DNA of 64,000 bases from Turbatrix aceti (GCA_963969345.1 OZ017768.1:11386193-11450192); one strand, 5' to 3'; shown: positions 44,480 through 57,670, counted from the first letter of the stretch. Translations and numbers: made by a program. The notes: generated by a model from the letters alone, not told the origin.

Positions 44480-46198
44480 TTACAGGGTTGCAATGTGCTC
44501 GCCATCGATTTTATTATCTAGTAGGTGGTCAACCTTGTCACCGGGCTGGGGGATGAGTTGTTCTTCGGCCTCGAGCATGTCGTTTTCAACATCTTTCTCG
44601 TCGAGATTGATGGTTGTGCCCTCGACGACAAAGTCCGCGTACCGGGACGTCACCTCGCGCAGAGCTTCAGTCGACGACTTCTGTGCAAAGACCCGTCTCA
44701 TAAAAGTGACCATCATTTCGAGAATGGCTTCGCCCGCTTCATAGGGATGGACCTCGCCTTGGACGGAGAATTTTTTCCCCAGGTAACCCGGCATGAGGTA
44801 GGTGAAGTCGGAGAACGACTGGTGAACGACGTCTCTGAAAAATAATTTTGCTGAAGAATGATGCGTGTTTTAGGGCCATTTACTTTAGCGTGTACATGAT
44901 CTTGTTGGCAGCCGTGTTGTCGAGCATGAGCATGCGCTTGAGGTTCTCGGCCCACTGCCAGCTGTCGACGTTGATCAGAAGCATGGGCTGAGCAGTGCGA
45001 CTGTAAAGCTCGTGTTCGATGGGGTAGAACCAGCCATCGAGGACAACCGAGGCCTGGAAGTCAGTTGAGAATGCGGCGGCCGCAACGGCAGTGGCACCGC
45101 CCATTGAGTGACCGACGACTGCGGCACTGCCAATGTCCAGTCTGTTCTGAAAAATACAAATTTAGTTTTTCAGGTCAAAAACAAAATTTTCAGTGTAAAA
45201 CAAATTTTTTGATGCTTTTGAAATTTCCGTTAAAAAAATTGGAAATATTGGGACACTTTTTTTCTTATATCAGGAATAATTTTTTTTCACCCAAACCGGG
45301 TCAAATGTGTTTTAAAAAATATCAGCAAATTAACCCCTTTTTTAAGAATCGCCACGTTCGCTTAATCAAAAATGAATTAACCTCAATTCCTTAAAAAATC
45401 TAAACGACAACAAACCTTGAACTGCAACCAGTCGAAATCCTGACCTACGACAATCTTCGATCCCTTTGGTTTCTTATCGGCCGGCGCACACTGGCCGAGG
45501 TTGAGTTCTTCGAGCACGTGCAGTGCACGAACACACTCTGTGACCCGTTTGTGGTTCTGTTGGTTACGCTTCTTGAATTCACGTTCGTCGTCTCCGAGCA
45601 TGAGCATGGTGATGGGGAGTTCTTTGGTAATTCCTGATACAGGATCGGTCTCGACTATTCTGGTCCACGAAGAAGACCTATCGCGGTGCTCGACTGCGGC
45701 AACGACGAAGCCGTACGAAGCAATCGACGAGCAGAGAGTGCTGTAGATGAGCCGACTGCCCGACAACCCGTGCGAAAAGATGACCACTGGCAGAGCGTTG
45801 TCGTCGGTCTTCTCCCGTGGAACAAGAGGCAGGTGCCAGCCAGCAGGGACGCGGCGTTCACCGATGATCCAGTCAAAGTAAAAGTGAATTTTTCGATGAG
45901 ACATCTGCCGGTAGTCGGCGAGGCCATCAAGGTACTCCCGTCGCTCGTTCCAGAGAGGGTACTCCGCCGATGACCCGGAGTCGCTATTCACCTGTGGATC
46001 GTCTGTCTTGAGGTGTGTAGGGTAGAAGAGACGCATGTAGAGGCCCGTGTCCCCGTGATCAACTGCTTCGGCCGCAATCATGATATCTGCGCATCCGACG
46101 TCGAAGCTGCCACATCCGACATGTGGCAGAACCGTGGATGGCTTGTTGCTGCTGCCCGTAGTGCTAGATGCTGCCGTAGAAGACGAAGTTAAACCCAT
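44480..46198 (-). CDS. Platelet-activating factor acetylhydrolase, type II-like
   Basis: A lipase-fold hydrolase that removes short or oxidised acyl chains from phospholipids such as PAF. Exons 46198-45416, 45146-44884 and 44834-44480 join in frame to about 466 residues. The serine nucleophile elbow is VVGHSMGGATA. The oxyanion stretch is VVIFSHGLSGSR. The triad Asp sits in VVLDGWFYP and the His in DVVHQSFSDF, the same spacing as human PAF-AH. The N-terminus MGLTSSS is a plausible N-myristoylation site, as in the intracellular PAFAH2, and there is no signal peptide. All catalytic residues are present. Confidence 0.93.
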
Positions 46199-47918
46199 GA
46201 TTGTTGTATGACCGACTGACTGGCTGGCTGGCAGGTGTGGTAGGTATTACTCCCCTGGAAAATGAAAAAGAGTTCAAATGGACAGCAGCATGCCTCGTGA
46301 ACGCGCGCGTGCGAGCGAGAAATGATGGGAAAAAATTTGCTACCATCCAAAATTTCTGTATGACAAAAATTTTGGCGACGGATAATCACGTGATCAAGAA
46401 AATCGAAAAATAAAAACGGGCAACACAAAAAACAAAAACAAGAAATCAATAAATGCGAGTGTACTTACTCTCATTGTGCGTACAAAGTACACCCATCAAC
46501 ATACTTTGACGATCAACTCCCCCTCCCTCCATCAGGTGAGCACCGGTGAGCATAGACACGGGCAGTTGATCGCTCCAGCCCCGACCGCGCTCTCTTCTCT
46601 CTCTCTCTTTTCAGCCATGTCATTCAACTCGGGTTGAGTTTGTCGGTTATCCAAAATGATAAGTAGCCGTAGTCTCTGCAGGTCGTCATCTAATATATTT
46701 GTCACAAATGGAAATACAAAGTTTACGACAATTACGACAACAAAAAAAACTGAGAAATGCGTTGTCATCAACTTTTTTTAGTTGTTTGTTCTTTGGCTTT
46801 GATTTAAAAAATTATTTAGAAACAAACGCAATAAAAGTACATACATATGTGGTTTCATGGGCTGATTTTAAAAATATTGTGAATTCTTTGTGGCCACGCA
46901 AATGAAAACCCTTAGAAGTGTCAGCAGTCAGGAGGCATAGTACCTCATAAAAAACAGCTCGAAAACAAATTTGTGGCTGCCATTTGCAAAAACCACGGAC
47001 GTATTCCAAAGACCAAAAATCAGAATTGTTGAAAAATCAAACACTTCAAAAAAGTGTTTACCCTTGATTCAACATATAATGTCCGGTTTTCTGCGGTCCG
47101 GTGCCATTCATTAATTTATTCACTCAAATGACACGCTTCAAAGGTTTGCATGCTGCTTGAAGGCATTTTTTTCGTCAAAAGAAGTCCCGGACGCGCCCAA
47201 CATGAGAAAAGTGTGAGACAAAAAAATTGTTCAATCGTTACTACTGACTTACTGCTCTGTTGCGAGTCAGTTTGAACTTTTGGGCAGACAAACGCAAGCA
47301 AGCTAGCACGTGATCGGCAACATCAACGCCGCCTGGTGTGAAACAGACGGAAAAATCATAGGGTGTAATTGATCGCAAATTGTGACAGTGATGATGGCCA
47401 CCAGCTGACAACAAAAGTTGGAAGACATGTCGATTAAAGTACCAATTTTATGCCACGCAAAAAGAATTACATATTTTCAGATCCGGGACAAAAAACAAGG
47501 ATAAAAGTCAGTCAGAAATGTCAGTGGGTTTACACATTTTTTGTGCTCACGAGTATAGAAAGTAGTAAGAAAGGCGGTTGCGCATGAGAAAAAATCAAAG
47601 AAAGCAGAGCACGCAGCCTTTGTTTGAACAAGGAAATCGTCAATAAATATTTTTTTATCACGAAAAAACATAGAGAAAGCGAAAAGGGATGACACTCTTG
47701 CGTAATGTAAACTATTGTTTGCAGAAAAAAGGAAGAAGCCAGCTGACTGAGACTGAGACTGGCTTGTTAGCTTGGCACTCGTCTTATTTTTTTTCAACCA
47801 TCAAACTAAAAAAGAAAACCTAATTTTGAGAACAGCATTTTTAATTCATAACTTTTGAAAAAAATGCACTGCTCAAGAATTAAAAATAGGTAAACAAAAT
47901 TTTATATTGGCCATCAAA

Positions 47919-48068
47919 AACGCTCCTGCTAAGTCCTACGACGTGACGCAGGTAGCTACGATTGACGGCGCCCTCTTCGTGCAATCTCGATACTCACCAC
48001 GGTCTCTCTAATTTTGTAATGAGTTATTATGCACGAGTAAGAGTAATAAAGTAAAAGTAAAAGTAAAG
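47919..48068 (+). mobile_element. Short retroposon copy 1
   Basis: Reads CGCTCCTGCTAAGTCCTACG, continues through GACGGCGCCCTCTTCGTGCA and ends in ATGCACGAGTAAGAGTAATAAAGTAAAAGTAAAAGTAAAG. Same unit as the copies at 54764 and 59677. No clear target duplication on this copy. Confidence 0.8.
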
Positions 48069-48310
48069 TTAAACAAGTTGACAAAAAATTGTAAATATTA
48101 TTTTTTCATGTTGTTATTGGATGTACCCAACAACACAGCTCTCTTTTCCTGGATTGCTCGAAACAAAACCTCTCATACTTGCCTGGCCACGGCAGCAGGA
48201 GAAAGGAAACGCAATCAATGGATGACAACGAAGGAGTAAAACTAAAAATATATATTGTAGTGTGTAGTGAATGGTCCCTCCACTCCCAGCCAAAAGGTTT
48301 GCCGAACTAA

Positions 48311-48923
48311 CAAGGAAAGTGTCAGGGTTCATTTTGGAATTTCTTCACGAAACTTTGCCAAAAGTTGGATTTTACTATGAGAAGTTTATACTGAAAAATT
48401 CAGTTGCACCGCTCATGATCTGACAGAGTTACGGTAGTCGAAAATCACGTTTTTGCCATTTTTGACGATTTTTGGCACGTTCTAGCTAAACAACTACGGC
48501 ATTTTCAATATCAGGGTGTGCATCAATCGACGTAGTTTTGCATGGACAATCAGATAAAAATATAAAAATTTAGGTTTGCCACCTTAAAAAATGCCAAAAT
48601 TTGCATTCGAAAAGAGGTCACAATGCCAACATTGGTTCGGCATTTTTCAAGGTCACGACCCTACGTTATTATATTTTTATCTGATTGTCCATGCAAAACT
48701 ACGTCGATTGATGCACACCCTGATTTTGAAAATAATGTTGTTTGTTAGCTAGAACGTGCCAAAAATCGTCAAAAATGGCAAAAACGTGATTTTCGACTAC
48801 CGTAACTCTGTCAGATCATGAGCGGTGCAACTGAATTTTTCAGTATAAACTTCTCATAGTAAAATCAAACTTTTGGCAAAGTTTCGTGAAGAAATTCCAA
48901 AATGAACCCTGACACTTTCCTTG
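48311..48923. repeat. 613-bp foldback (inverted repeat)
   Basis: Arms of about 290 bp: left starts CAAGGAAAGTGTCAGGGTTC, right ends GAACCCTGACACTTTCCTTG. The arms pair almost completely (including AAAATCACGTTTTTGCCATTTTTGACG), around a short centre near 48617. No ORF. Probably a Foldback/MITE-like element. Confidence 0.85.
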
Positions 48924-50568
48924 TAAGAATGAGTTGTTGCTTGGTAAGTAGCAAGGATATATAGTCCTGGCCCCCCACAGAAGTGTGGAGGGGAGGGGAC
49001 CACCAGCCAGAAGAGCAGCTGTCAAAACCACCAACTACTGGAGGCAGCTAGCAGCGGCTGGATGAGGGGATAACAATTTTTTTTCCAGGCCCTTGTTTTT
49101 TTCATGAAAAATATGCTTATACATAAATATACGAACTTTTAGTTTTGGCTCACAAAATGCGTGAGACTTTCTTATTTATTATCTGTTAAAAGAATCAAAA
49201 AATTTACCCATCAAAGATGAAAAGAAGCGGACGGGATATTGAGAAGAGAATTGAAAAGTAATCAAAATTTTGAATGACATGAAAAATTGAAAAAGTTTTT
49301 TCCAAGATTTTACGAGCCAAAAAATATATTTAACAAAAAAATTCAAAATATTACAAAAAACGGCTTCCAACGTTTTTTAACAATAAATTTGCTTCTTAAC
49401 TACAAATACAAAGTCTCAACTGTCAGATCAAACAGCAGCTGTTTATTTTTTGATCAGCGATAAGGATCATTAAACAGTATACTATAGTGACGTTTGATCT
49501 TTCTCCAAAATATTGAAATCATCACTAACAAAAATATTGGTTTTTGGACAGTTTACCCTATAACCAAAAATATTATTTTTAGAAACTATTTTGCTTATAG
49601 AAAACATTATTTTGTTAAAAATCATTTCATTTTTTAATTAAAAAAAATATGGGAGATCAAGCAGTCGTTGTACTTTAGCTTCACAGACACATTCGGTCGT
49701 GTCTTTGCCAACCTGTCGACAATCTTTGTTAATAATAAAATTCGAATGCAATGAACTCTGGTACTGCAAGAGAACAGAAATAAAACTGGCGTGATTCTTA
49801 ATTTTTCAGTCCAGACAATTTATCACCAAACTTTTTGACTTCACACAAACGCTTGCATTATGATAACCAGACCTGCACGTATGAACTAATAATGAGCGTC
49901 TGTAGGTATGCTCACCGGTATGACCTTTCACCTGGGGAATAGATAAAATAAATTCAGAACAGGTCGAAAACAGGAAGGTCAACGAAAGTCAAAAACCTAT
50001 CACTTCTAGTACGCTGTGGCTATCTCGTTCACCAAAATTGGAACAAAACAAAAGAGTCATAAATTGAATTGCTGTGAAGTCTGTAGAAATAGGCACCCTG
50101 CTTCGTCAAAATCTGTTATGCTGCAACACACACATGCACTTTTATCATTCAACTGACGGCGTCATGAGAAAATCGTATAAATGTGCTCGAACGTTACGCA
50201 GCCTTTAAACAAAAGCCTTTAACAAGGGAAAATGAAGAGCACTCAAATCACCGCATTTTTACTGCTGTGCCACTCAAAAGGTTTTTGTTTGCGTAATTTA
50301 TGCACGACGTGTTTATTATTTATTACCACTTCGAGACCAGACGTAACAGGTTGCTTGAATTTTTGAAGTCTGCGTACATATAAATATTTGTTATCATTAC
50401 AGTCGGTAAACAACTTTAAAATTATATTTTTAAACTTTTCCATGCTTTAGATTTTTCTACACAAATATGGAAAAAATGTATCTAAAGAAATCCAATTTTG
50501 TTTTTTCGAAAAAAATACAGTAACATATATTCTAGATTTCATTCTTTGATTCTTTGGCTGAGTATAGA

Positions 50569-50592
50569 TTTAATTTAATTTAATTTAATTTA
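50569..50592. repeat. (TTTAA)n microsatellite
   Basis: About five units of TTTAA/AATTT. Ordinary low-complexity DNA. Confidence 0.7.
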
Positions 50593-50989
50593 TTATCTCG
50601 TACATATACCATATCATCATACAACATTACAACAGTCAGAGAATGATACGCATAGCTGCATATCCGTAGTAACGAATGCCTGTTAGCGACACACTGAGCT
50701 CGCCAACTCCTGGTTGAGTATAAATGTTTCCACTATTATTATTTTTTAAATTTTTTTCTAAAAAATCTACAAAAAACCCAATTTTTTTTAACATTTTGGT
50801 TTTTTTTCATTAAAACTACAATTACTATAAAAACCAATGCTAATAAAATTTAGATTAAAATAAATTAGCGGGCCACAGATGGAATCCCGTGGATTTAGCA
50901 CTGGTAAATCAGACTGCCTGCAGCTAACTACATAAATTAGCAGTAAAAAAATTCATAATGCATTTGAAAAAGAAAAAAAACAACCGTAA

Positions 50990-51066
50990 GCAAAAAAATC
51001 AAAAATTGGCTTCATGGCATTTTTTTGAACATGACTCCCTTTATGCGCGCGCACGCTCATTTTCTC
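50990..51066 (+). repeat. Fragment related to the 38.3-39.7 kb foldback core
   Basis: AAAAATTGGCTTCATGGCAT ... TGAACATGACTCCCTTTATGCGCGCGCACGC parallels the foldback's AAAAATTGGCTTCAGGGCAT ... AAACATGACTCCTTTTACGCGCGCGCGCGC. Confidence 0.65.
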
Positions 51067-52813
51067 TCGTTGAGTCAAAAGTAAAGGCTGTGTGTCACCA
51101 TGAGCTCGCCAACTCTTGACAGGGGACAGGAGTGGCGCCAGGTCGGCAAAAAAGAAGATAGAGGGTTTTATTAGCAAAAACAAAAAAATCAAAGGTATCT
51201 TGCCTCTATTCTTTGTCGTAAAACTAAAAATGCATTTTTTCTTGTCGTCGGCAAAACAACACAAAACAAAACTTTTCAACAGTTAATTTAATTATTTTCC
51301 ACAAAAAAGATCCAAATAAAAAGACTCTGTTTTCTGGACGTGCCTGCTGACTGCTAATTATCGTGACCACCGCTGAGGCTTTATCTGTGCCCCACGCAGG
51401 CGCTTTTGGTTCTTCATTCCTGCAGCTTTTCTTTAAATACAAGTTTTACAAAAGGGGCAGCAAAATTTTCTGCCAAACTGAGCAGAAGGTTGTCTTTTGG
51501 GCTACTTTTGAATTAGTTGAATTCGTTGTTTATGCACACACAAAATGAGTCTATATGAGTAATTCATGAACGTGTAAGTGCTGCTTATCCTCATTTACCA
51601 TTCGCTCCGTGCCACACACGATTAAAAGCCTTTTCGTGCAGTAATTGTGCTTTGCCTATTTATACCTTTCTTGTAAAAAGTCCTGTTGTTTTGGTTGTGT
51701 TGTTTTCTTTTTTTCGATCTTAGTAAGCATTTTTGGATCAAAGATAAATCCACAAAAGAGGGTTTTTCTATATCAAATTATGCAGAAATTCCTTATTTTC
51801 TGCAATAAAATTTTTCTGACATTTTATATTTACAAAAAAGTTTTAAACATAAATGTTTTTGATTAAAACACTGCATATATATGACATTTTTTTTGCCCTA
51901 TGATAAAAATTAAAACGTATCAACGTGCAGCTGACATGTATCGTGTTCAATGACGTTCATTTTGGTTGTACGACCCCTAAAACCTTCTAAGTAAGACAAA
52001 AAAAGATAAAAACGGAAAATGATGCTCTTAAATTTACGTACTTGAGGATATCTTGCGGATACATTTAACATATGCACGAGATAATTGTTCCCTTGGTAAT
52101 ACACGAGAGCTGCCCTTGGTCGAACTGCTACTAAATACGTGGTAGTAGATGCCAACAGAAGAATGGAACCATGTGAAAAAACAAATGTCGTTTTCAGCTC
52201 ATTGACGACAAGCCCCAAACCAGATCTTTGTTATTTTACGCTATGTGAAATAATTCGACAAAAACAGTGTGTTATTTAGTTTTTTTTCAAGTTTGAAAAC
52301 TTTATTTACATAAACTTTTAAAACAAAATTTGTATTAGTTATAAAAATTTTTAGTCACCCAAATTGTTTTCGTAAAAGTGCCGTGTAAGCTTCTGTTGTA
52401 CCAACATTGGTGGTCCGGTCTGCCTGACTGCTATTCAATAGACTCCATATTTTTTCAATTCACAGTTAAATTACGTCACCTTAAATGGAATCTCGGTTCG
52501 TCAATTTTTTTAAAGTTTTTATTGTGTCTTGAAAATTTCGTTTCCAGTTGTAACAACTTTTTATTTTGAATGCCGTATAATTTTTTTCACTTTTTTCAAT
52601 TTTATTAAATTTTGTATTATGCAGATTTTATTTTTGAAATTTATTTAAGAAAATAATTTTTGAAAACAGTATTTTTAGACCGTTAATATATACGACATTA
52701 AGCTAGCCAACGAAACCGTTAACTTGCCCCAACTCCACAAACAATGATCAAGCCCGAAGTCAGTACAAGTACACTTATTGTTAGTATCTGCAAAACAATT
52801 AACAACTTTGTAT

Positions 52814-53158
52814 TTATCTCAACTGAACAACTGAACGGCAGCACGCGTTGAGTAAATCGCCGTCGTACGCTCCGTTGTCGGACGCGTAATACAATTTACT
52901 CGACGGTTGCATTTTTCGTAGTGTGTCATCTCCGGGGCCTAGAGGAGCTTCAAATTGGCCGTGTGTGTCGTCGCTGTTGTCGTCGTCGTTGCGCCTCAAT
53001 AGCTGCGAAACTGTCGAGTTTATTCAATTTTGGTTAATATCAAATCATTCAGCAGGCAAAAAAGAATTTGTCTTTGCCTTTTGCCCTCCCTTCACGAATA
53101 AAGCTCCTAGTTTTACGCCGACTGTCTTAGTAGAGTGGCGCCGTGGTTTAACGTTCAT
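52814..53158 (-). CDS. Possible small two-exon gene, unknown product
   Basis: The minus-strand frame 53014-52814 has GC-rich coding-like codons unlike its surroundings and reads LLRRNDDDNSDDTHGQFEAP and onward to a stop. An acceptor (TTTCGCAG) just before it and an upstream ATG frame at 53158 (MNVKPRRHSTKTVGV) could join in phase using a weak GTGAAG donor, giving about 83 residues. The start would be only 43 bp from the start of the divergent DUF19 gene. I recognise no domain. It could equally be an isolated terminal exon or a chance frame. Confidence 0.28.
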
Positions 53159-53201
53159 TTACGCAACCCCTCTGTCACTCGACAGCCATCCAACGACCTA
53201 A

Positions 53202-54092
53202 ATGAAGCACCTAGCTGTCGTCTTTTTCTTTGCCTACTACTGGCAGCTTGTTTTTGCCAGTTCAGTGTCCAACGAAATTACTGTCAATGAAGAACGTAAA
53301 AAATGTCTGCCTGCTCATGAACAGATTATCAGTCAGTGCTTGCAGGTTGGTTTTTTTAAAAAGCACATTTTTTGGTGTTTTTGACAAATTAACGCGCGAG
53401 TAAAAAATCACCTGTCGATATTATTGCGAGATGTTAGATTAAGAAAAGGCCAAAAGCAAACGAAAAAAACAAAAAAACCCTTTACGAAACATTTTTTTAA
53501 ATCGTAATCGTGAGTAAAACCTTTTTCTTGCAAGCTTTTACATTAGCTTTTCAGCCCATCCTAACCTACGCGTCAACGATCCAAGAAAGTTCATCAGGCC
53601 AAAACCACTTTTCCCTACAGGGCGGAAAAATCTTCAAGAGCCTTTGCTCGCTGTATAGCGACTTCAAGGACTGCACGTCGTCCGTATCATGCCACAGCAT
53701 TTCGCTAGAAGCCGTCGAAGCGTCGTACGGCTACATGTGTGGCGCCGGGTACAGCCTGTTCGAGCGCCACGCGTCCTGCTTCGCAGAAGTCGAAGCCCAG
53801 GCCGACTATGTTGTCTGCAAAGAAGCTGCGAGCCAGGCTATGGACGACGCACTCAGAGTCAAGCAGGACGACCTTGATATGTACCTTCACCAGGTCTGTG
53901 GAGTCATGGACAATTATCTGCGATGCTGTCGGCCTTTCGTCTACGAAAAATGCGGTCCAGATGCTTGGAAGCTTGTTCGACAGGTAGAATTTGAATATTG
54001 AGTGATAAATTAATGCTATGCGGTTGCAGATCACAACAGACAGCCTCCGGGTAACAATGCCAACATGCGACGTTAACAGAGCGTTGCTCTAG
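53202..54092 (+). CDS. Secreted DUF19 / T20D4.11-like protein
   Basis: A nematode-enriched family of small secreted cysteine-rich proteins of unknown function, related to the core of CPG-4. Exons 53202-53345, 53621-53983 and 54030-54092 join in frame to about 189 residues. A signal peptide (KHLAVVFFFAYYWQLVFAS) is followed by a Cys-rich helical domain: KKCLPAHEQ, CLQ, SLCSLYSDFKDCTSSVSC, YMCGAGYSLFERHASC, YVVCKE, HQVCGVMDNYLRCC, EKCG and TCDVN. An alternative upstream acceptor at 53554 would add 22 residues in frame (PILTYASTIQESS...); the chosen one puts the next Cys at the spacing usual for the family. Expressed site and role unknown. Confidence 0.8.
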
Positions 54093-55335
54093 ATCAATGA
54101 GTCATTTTTGATACCTTTACGTGTTTTGTCATCCACACGGTCTTTTGTACATTCGTTAATTTGAGCCGCTGTTAAGCAAGTAAAAATGAACCAGAAATTG
54201 ACACGAGGTACTACCGGATATGGAACAACGGTCTTCTTATCAGAGCTGTCGACTTGAGCTTTCGAGATAGAAATAGTTTTTTATAGCAGCGAGAACGAGA
54301 ATAAAGGTGCAAAAATGAAAACTATTTAGCATTTCTAATTGTTTTTTGAATTGGGAAACAAATTTTGATTAATATCGAGTAGGCTGCGGTAGAAAGCATA
54401 CACATGTCTTTGAAATGTCGTTAAAAATATGAAAATTTCAGTACAAACAAAAAACAATTTTTATCTCATAGCACGTCGACAAAGGTCCGAAAAAAGTTTT
54501 GTTTTGGAAATTTTATAGTTTTGAAACTTTTTGTAACTTTTATCATAAAAAAATCATGAAAATTTTGAATAATGAAAAAAACAAAAACAAGGCGCACGCA
54601 AATGCCAAAAAAACATGATTACAAAAAAACGGTAACAAAAAAAACTACCAGGGCAGTCATTATAAACAAGTGTCTAAGTTGAAAATCAATGACATAATTG
54701 AACTTATCAAACATGGTTTGAAATCCGGTTCGATATGCGAAGGACATACTGAGAGTATCGACTTTACTTTACTTTATTACTCTTACTCGTGCATAATTAC
54801 TCATTACAAAATTAAAGAGACAGTGATGAGTATCGAGATTGCACGAAGAGGGCGCCGTCAATCGTAGCTACCTGCGTCACGTCGTAATCCTTAGCAGGAG
54901 CGTTCTGGAAGGCCGCAAAGTCGTCGCCAAGAGTATCGACTGTGATAGGTAATAAAAAATTATTTTGATTTGTGGAAATAAAAAAACACGGAAAAACGGA
55001 TAAAAAGAGAAAAAATTGGTCAAAATTGCGGCAAATCGGCGCGCGCGCGAGCAGCCTAAAATGATTCTTGCAAAAAACAAAACAAAAATCAAACGCAACC
55101 GCTGCCCTAAAGGTCAAAGAGACTCCTGTGTCACAATTATATCAGTACGTTCATCTTCTCTCTCGCTGGAATTCAGCGCTCGAACGACAACCTGATGCAG
55201 CCATCGGCTTGGTTTCAAGTTTTGTAGCGGCTGCCAAAAGACTAAAAAATCGCGTATTTTTATCAACGAAAAATTCAACAAAACAGCGAACAACACAACT
55301 CAATGGTGATGACGTTTTACAACATGAAAAAAAAT
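54093..55335. other. Intergenic region with a retroposon
   Basis: Between the 3' ends of the DUF19 gene and pescadillo. Apart from the element at 54764-54929 it is AT-rich DNA without a supported gene. Confidence 0.5.
54764..54929 (-). mobile_element. Short retroposon copy 2 with 12-bp target duplication
   Basis: A 166-bp unit on the minus strand ending in the TAATAAAGTAAAGTAA tail. The direct repeat AGAGTATCGACT flanks it exactly (54752-54763 and 54930-54941). This is the longest of the three copies at its 5' end. Its sense frame can be read as DYDVTQVATIDGALFVQSRY, followed soon by a stop, in all three copies. Confidence 0.9.
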
Positions 55336-57670
55336 TCATTCCTCATCTCCAGCAGCTTGCCCTTCGATACGAAGACGCTTGTTGGCAAGAGTACGGTTTT
55401 CCTTGGCCTTGCGCTTGATTCCGAACTGCATCTTCTTGTAGACGGTTTTGTACTTCTTGGGAATCATCATTTCCTTCAGCTTCTTGTCGTGTCCGGCGGC
55501 GTTCATCATCTTCCGCATTTCCTTGTCCTTGTCTGAGACTGCGCCCTCCGTGATCTTTGTCTCGCCACGAACCTTGGCAATGCGCTCCTTTTTGGGCACC
55601 TTCGGTACGAGATCAGGCTTCTGCGCGTCAAGGTGGTCGGGGACGTCTGAAATGAATTTGGAAGTCAAATTGTTAAAAAAGAGCACAAAACAGGAGTATT
55701 TCTCAAATAATATTTAGAAAGCAATAACGAACCTTTTCCGAGTGACTTGAGCATTTCAATGCGCTCTGGAGGAATGTAGTCGCCCATAGACTCAACCTGG
55801 AAAGGCGACAGGTGAGGTGGGAGACGGGCGCCGATGGCGTACTTGTTCTCAGGCATCAGCTTCCGATAGTTGAAGCTGTCGAAAACCCACTGCGGCTGGA
55901 CGTACTTCCTGTTCATCGTCGTCTCCTGGAGAGGACGATCGACGATCTGGTAGTCGACCCTGGAGAAAGATTCCGGGTACTTTTCAGAAGCGACGGCTTC
56001 CCAAGACACGACGCCGCCGCAGTTGCGAATAACAGCGGCGAGCGGCTCGATCGGGGTCTCGCGGTTCAGCCAGAAGACCTTTTCTTTGAAGAGGCTGCGC
56101 ACACGCTCGCCTTCCTTCATTTTCTCTGCCAGGTCGTCGCCTTCGTCCACGACGTCGCTGAATACGTCTACGGTGGGCTGTACCTCGGGAGAACGCATGA
56201 GATCGAACGCGAGGAAGGTGATGTCGTTGGCCGCGTCTTCAAGGGTGGCTAAAAAGAAACAGGGAAAAATAACCGTACGGCTGACCCAAAAATGGTAACA
56301 CTTACAGGCCTTCACAGCATTCTGAAGCTGAGGCGGATAAATGAGGCCGATAGACTTGTAAAGCCGGAAGTTGACAAAAGACAGCATTGTGGCGTAGAAC
56401 TCGACAAAATGTCCCATCGTCGCGAAATCGACGTTCTGTACTTGTCCGACGTTGCGCTGATGGGCCATCAGCCAGGTGACCTTCTCGCCCATGATGCTGG
56501 CTTGGAAGTACGTTCCCTTGATCGAGACAAACACCTTGGTCAGACACTGGGCGTGGATGACATATTGGAGGAACTCGGAAGTCAGACGCCGGCAATCCTC
56601 AAGAATAGTCGATTTCACAGACTTGCTTTTGGGAAGCAGGCAGAAGGCAAAAAGTAGGTTGAGGCAGTCATCGAGGTCGCGCACCGCTGTGTTGAACGTC
56701 GGATACCGCTCACGGACGAGGTGGTCCAGTGAGAACTCGGGTTTGTTTTCTCGGAGAACATCGACGCGTTCACGATCGCGTCGACCCTTAGCCTTGACAA
56801 GCTTCTTAATGTAGGTCTGAAAAAAAGTCACGGACATCAAATCGGAGCAAAAAAATGACTTTTTTAACGGTAATTTCCAGGTTTACGAGAAATTCTAGGC
56901 TTTAATATATGCGTTTAGAATCGTAAACACACAATTTTAAAATTACATTGAATAAAACTTAGGCACGCTTGTCGAATTTGATACAAACATACAAGCATTT
57001 TTATAAAAATATGAATTTGTAGCATGTGAAGTCGAAAATATTCAAAAATAAGCCAAAAAAAAATAAATTAATAATGTCAAAAGTTTGTTTCAACCCCCAA
57101 ACCATAAATAATCATTCAAAATAAAATAAGTTGCAAAATATACCGTATCTCGATTTAGATATACTGTATCTCGCTTGGGCGTTGCTTCCGCGGCTTAATT
57201 TTACGTTTTTTTAGAATTAGCGTGCCAGAATTTGTCAGTATGCCAAGTTTGACGACAATCAAAACTAGAAACTAACAATAAAAGTAAATTACCCCAAAAA
57301 GTCATATGTTTACGCACGAACCCTTTTGCACATCGAAAATGCAAAATCTCCCAAAAAACCAACCTTGTACTCGCGAAACTTGTTGATAAGCGGCTCGTGA
57401 GCGAGAAATTTGATGTCACGAAGGTGGTAGTAGACCTTGTTGACAACGGTACCGCGATTTGCCTTCTTCTTGTGCTTAACGTTGCGCGGATAGATGCCCT
57501 TGAGGATGCATAACTGCTGAAACGTCTTCAAACTCAGCTGAAGACGCTTTACGGCAGCCGCACGCGAGATGTAGTTGACCGCTGTTCCGGCCTGATACTG
57601 AAATACATGCCAGATGACGAAATAAACCTTAAAAGGTTAACCGGTGACTTACCTTCTTTTTCATCGGCAT
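55336..57670 (-). CDS. pes-1 (PES1): Pescadillo homologue (ribosome biogenesis, BRCT)
   Basis: PES1 is part of the PeBoW complex needed for 27S/32S pre-rRNA processing in the nucleolus. Exons 57670-57653, 57597-57364, 56816-56306, 56248-55733 and 55646-55336 join in frame to about 529 residues. The first exon encodes only MPMKKK. The N-terminal pescadillo domain runs [47 protein letters not shown], then [19 protein letters not shown] single BRCT domain at ~330-425 shows [14 protein letters not shown] and [11 protein letters not shown] basic C-terminal tail has [18 protein letters not shown]. Intron 2 is 547 bp. It is head-to-head with the aminopeptidase. All domains intact. Confidence 0.95.

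Larger units (their letters stand above)
46199..52813. other. Gene-poor stretch with repeats
   Basis: About 6.6 kb in which I find no supportable gene. It holds a short retroposon (47919-48068), a foldback (48311-48923), a GC-rich pocket near 48960-49070 with a CCCCCCACAGAAGTGTGGAGGGG hairpin, a small (AATTT)n run (50569-50592) and a short relative of the large foldback core (50990-51066). Open frames here lack conserved character. It may hold distal regulatory sequence for PAF-AH (at 46198). Confidence 0.5.

Noticed and set aside
51910..52218. Minus-strand frame of ~100 codons with a possible internal intron
   Set aside because: It starts at TTG with an in-frame stop just upstream and no usable ATG. 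No domain or signal peptide is convincing.
54812..55117. Minus-strand frame of 101 codons
   Set aside because: Its C-terminal half is the retroposon body at 54764-54929; the rest is AT-rich flank.
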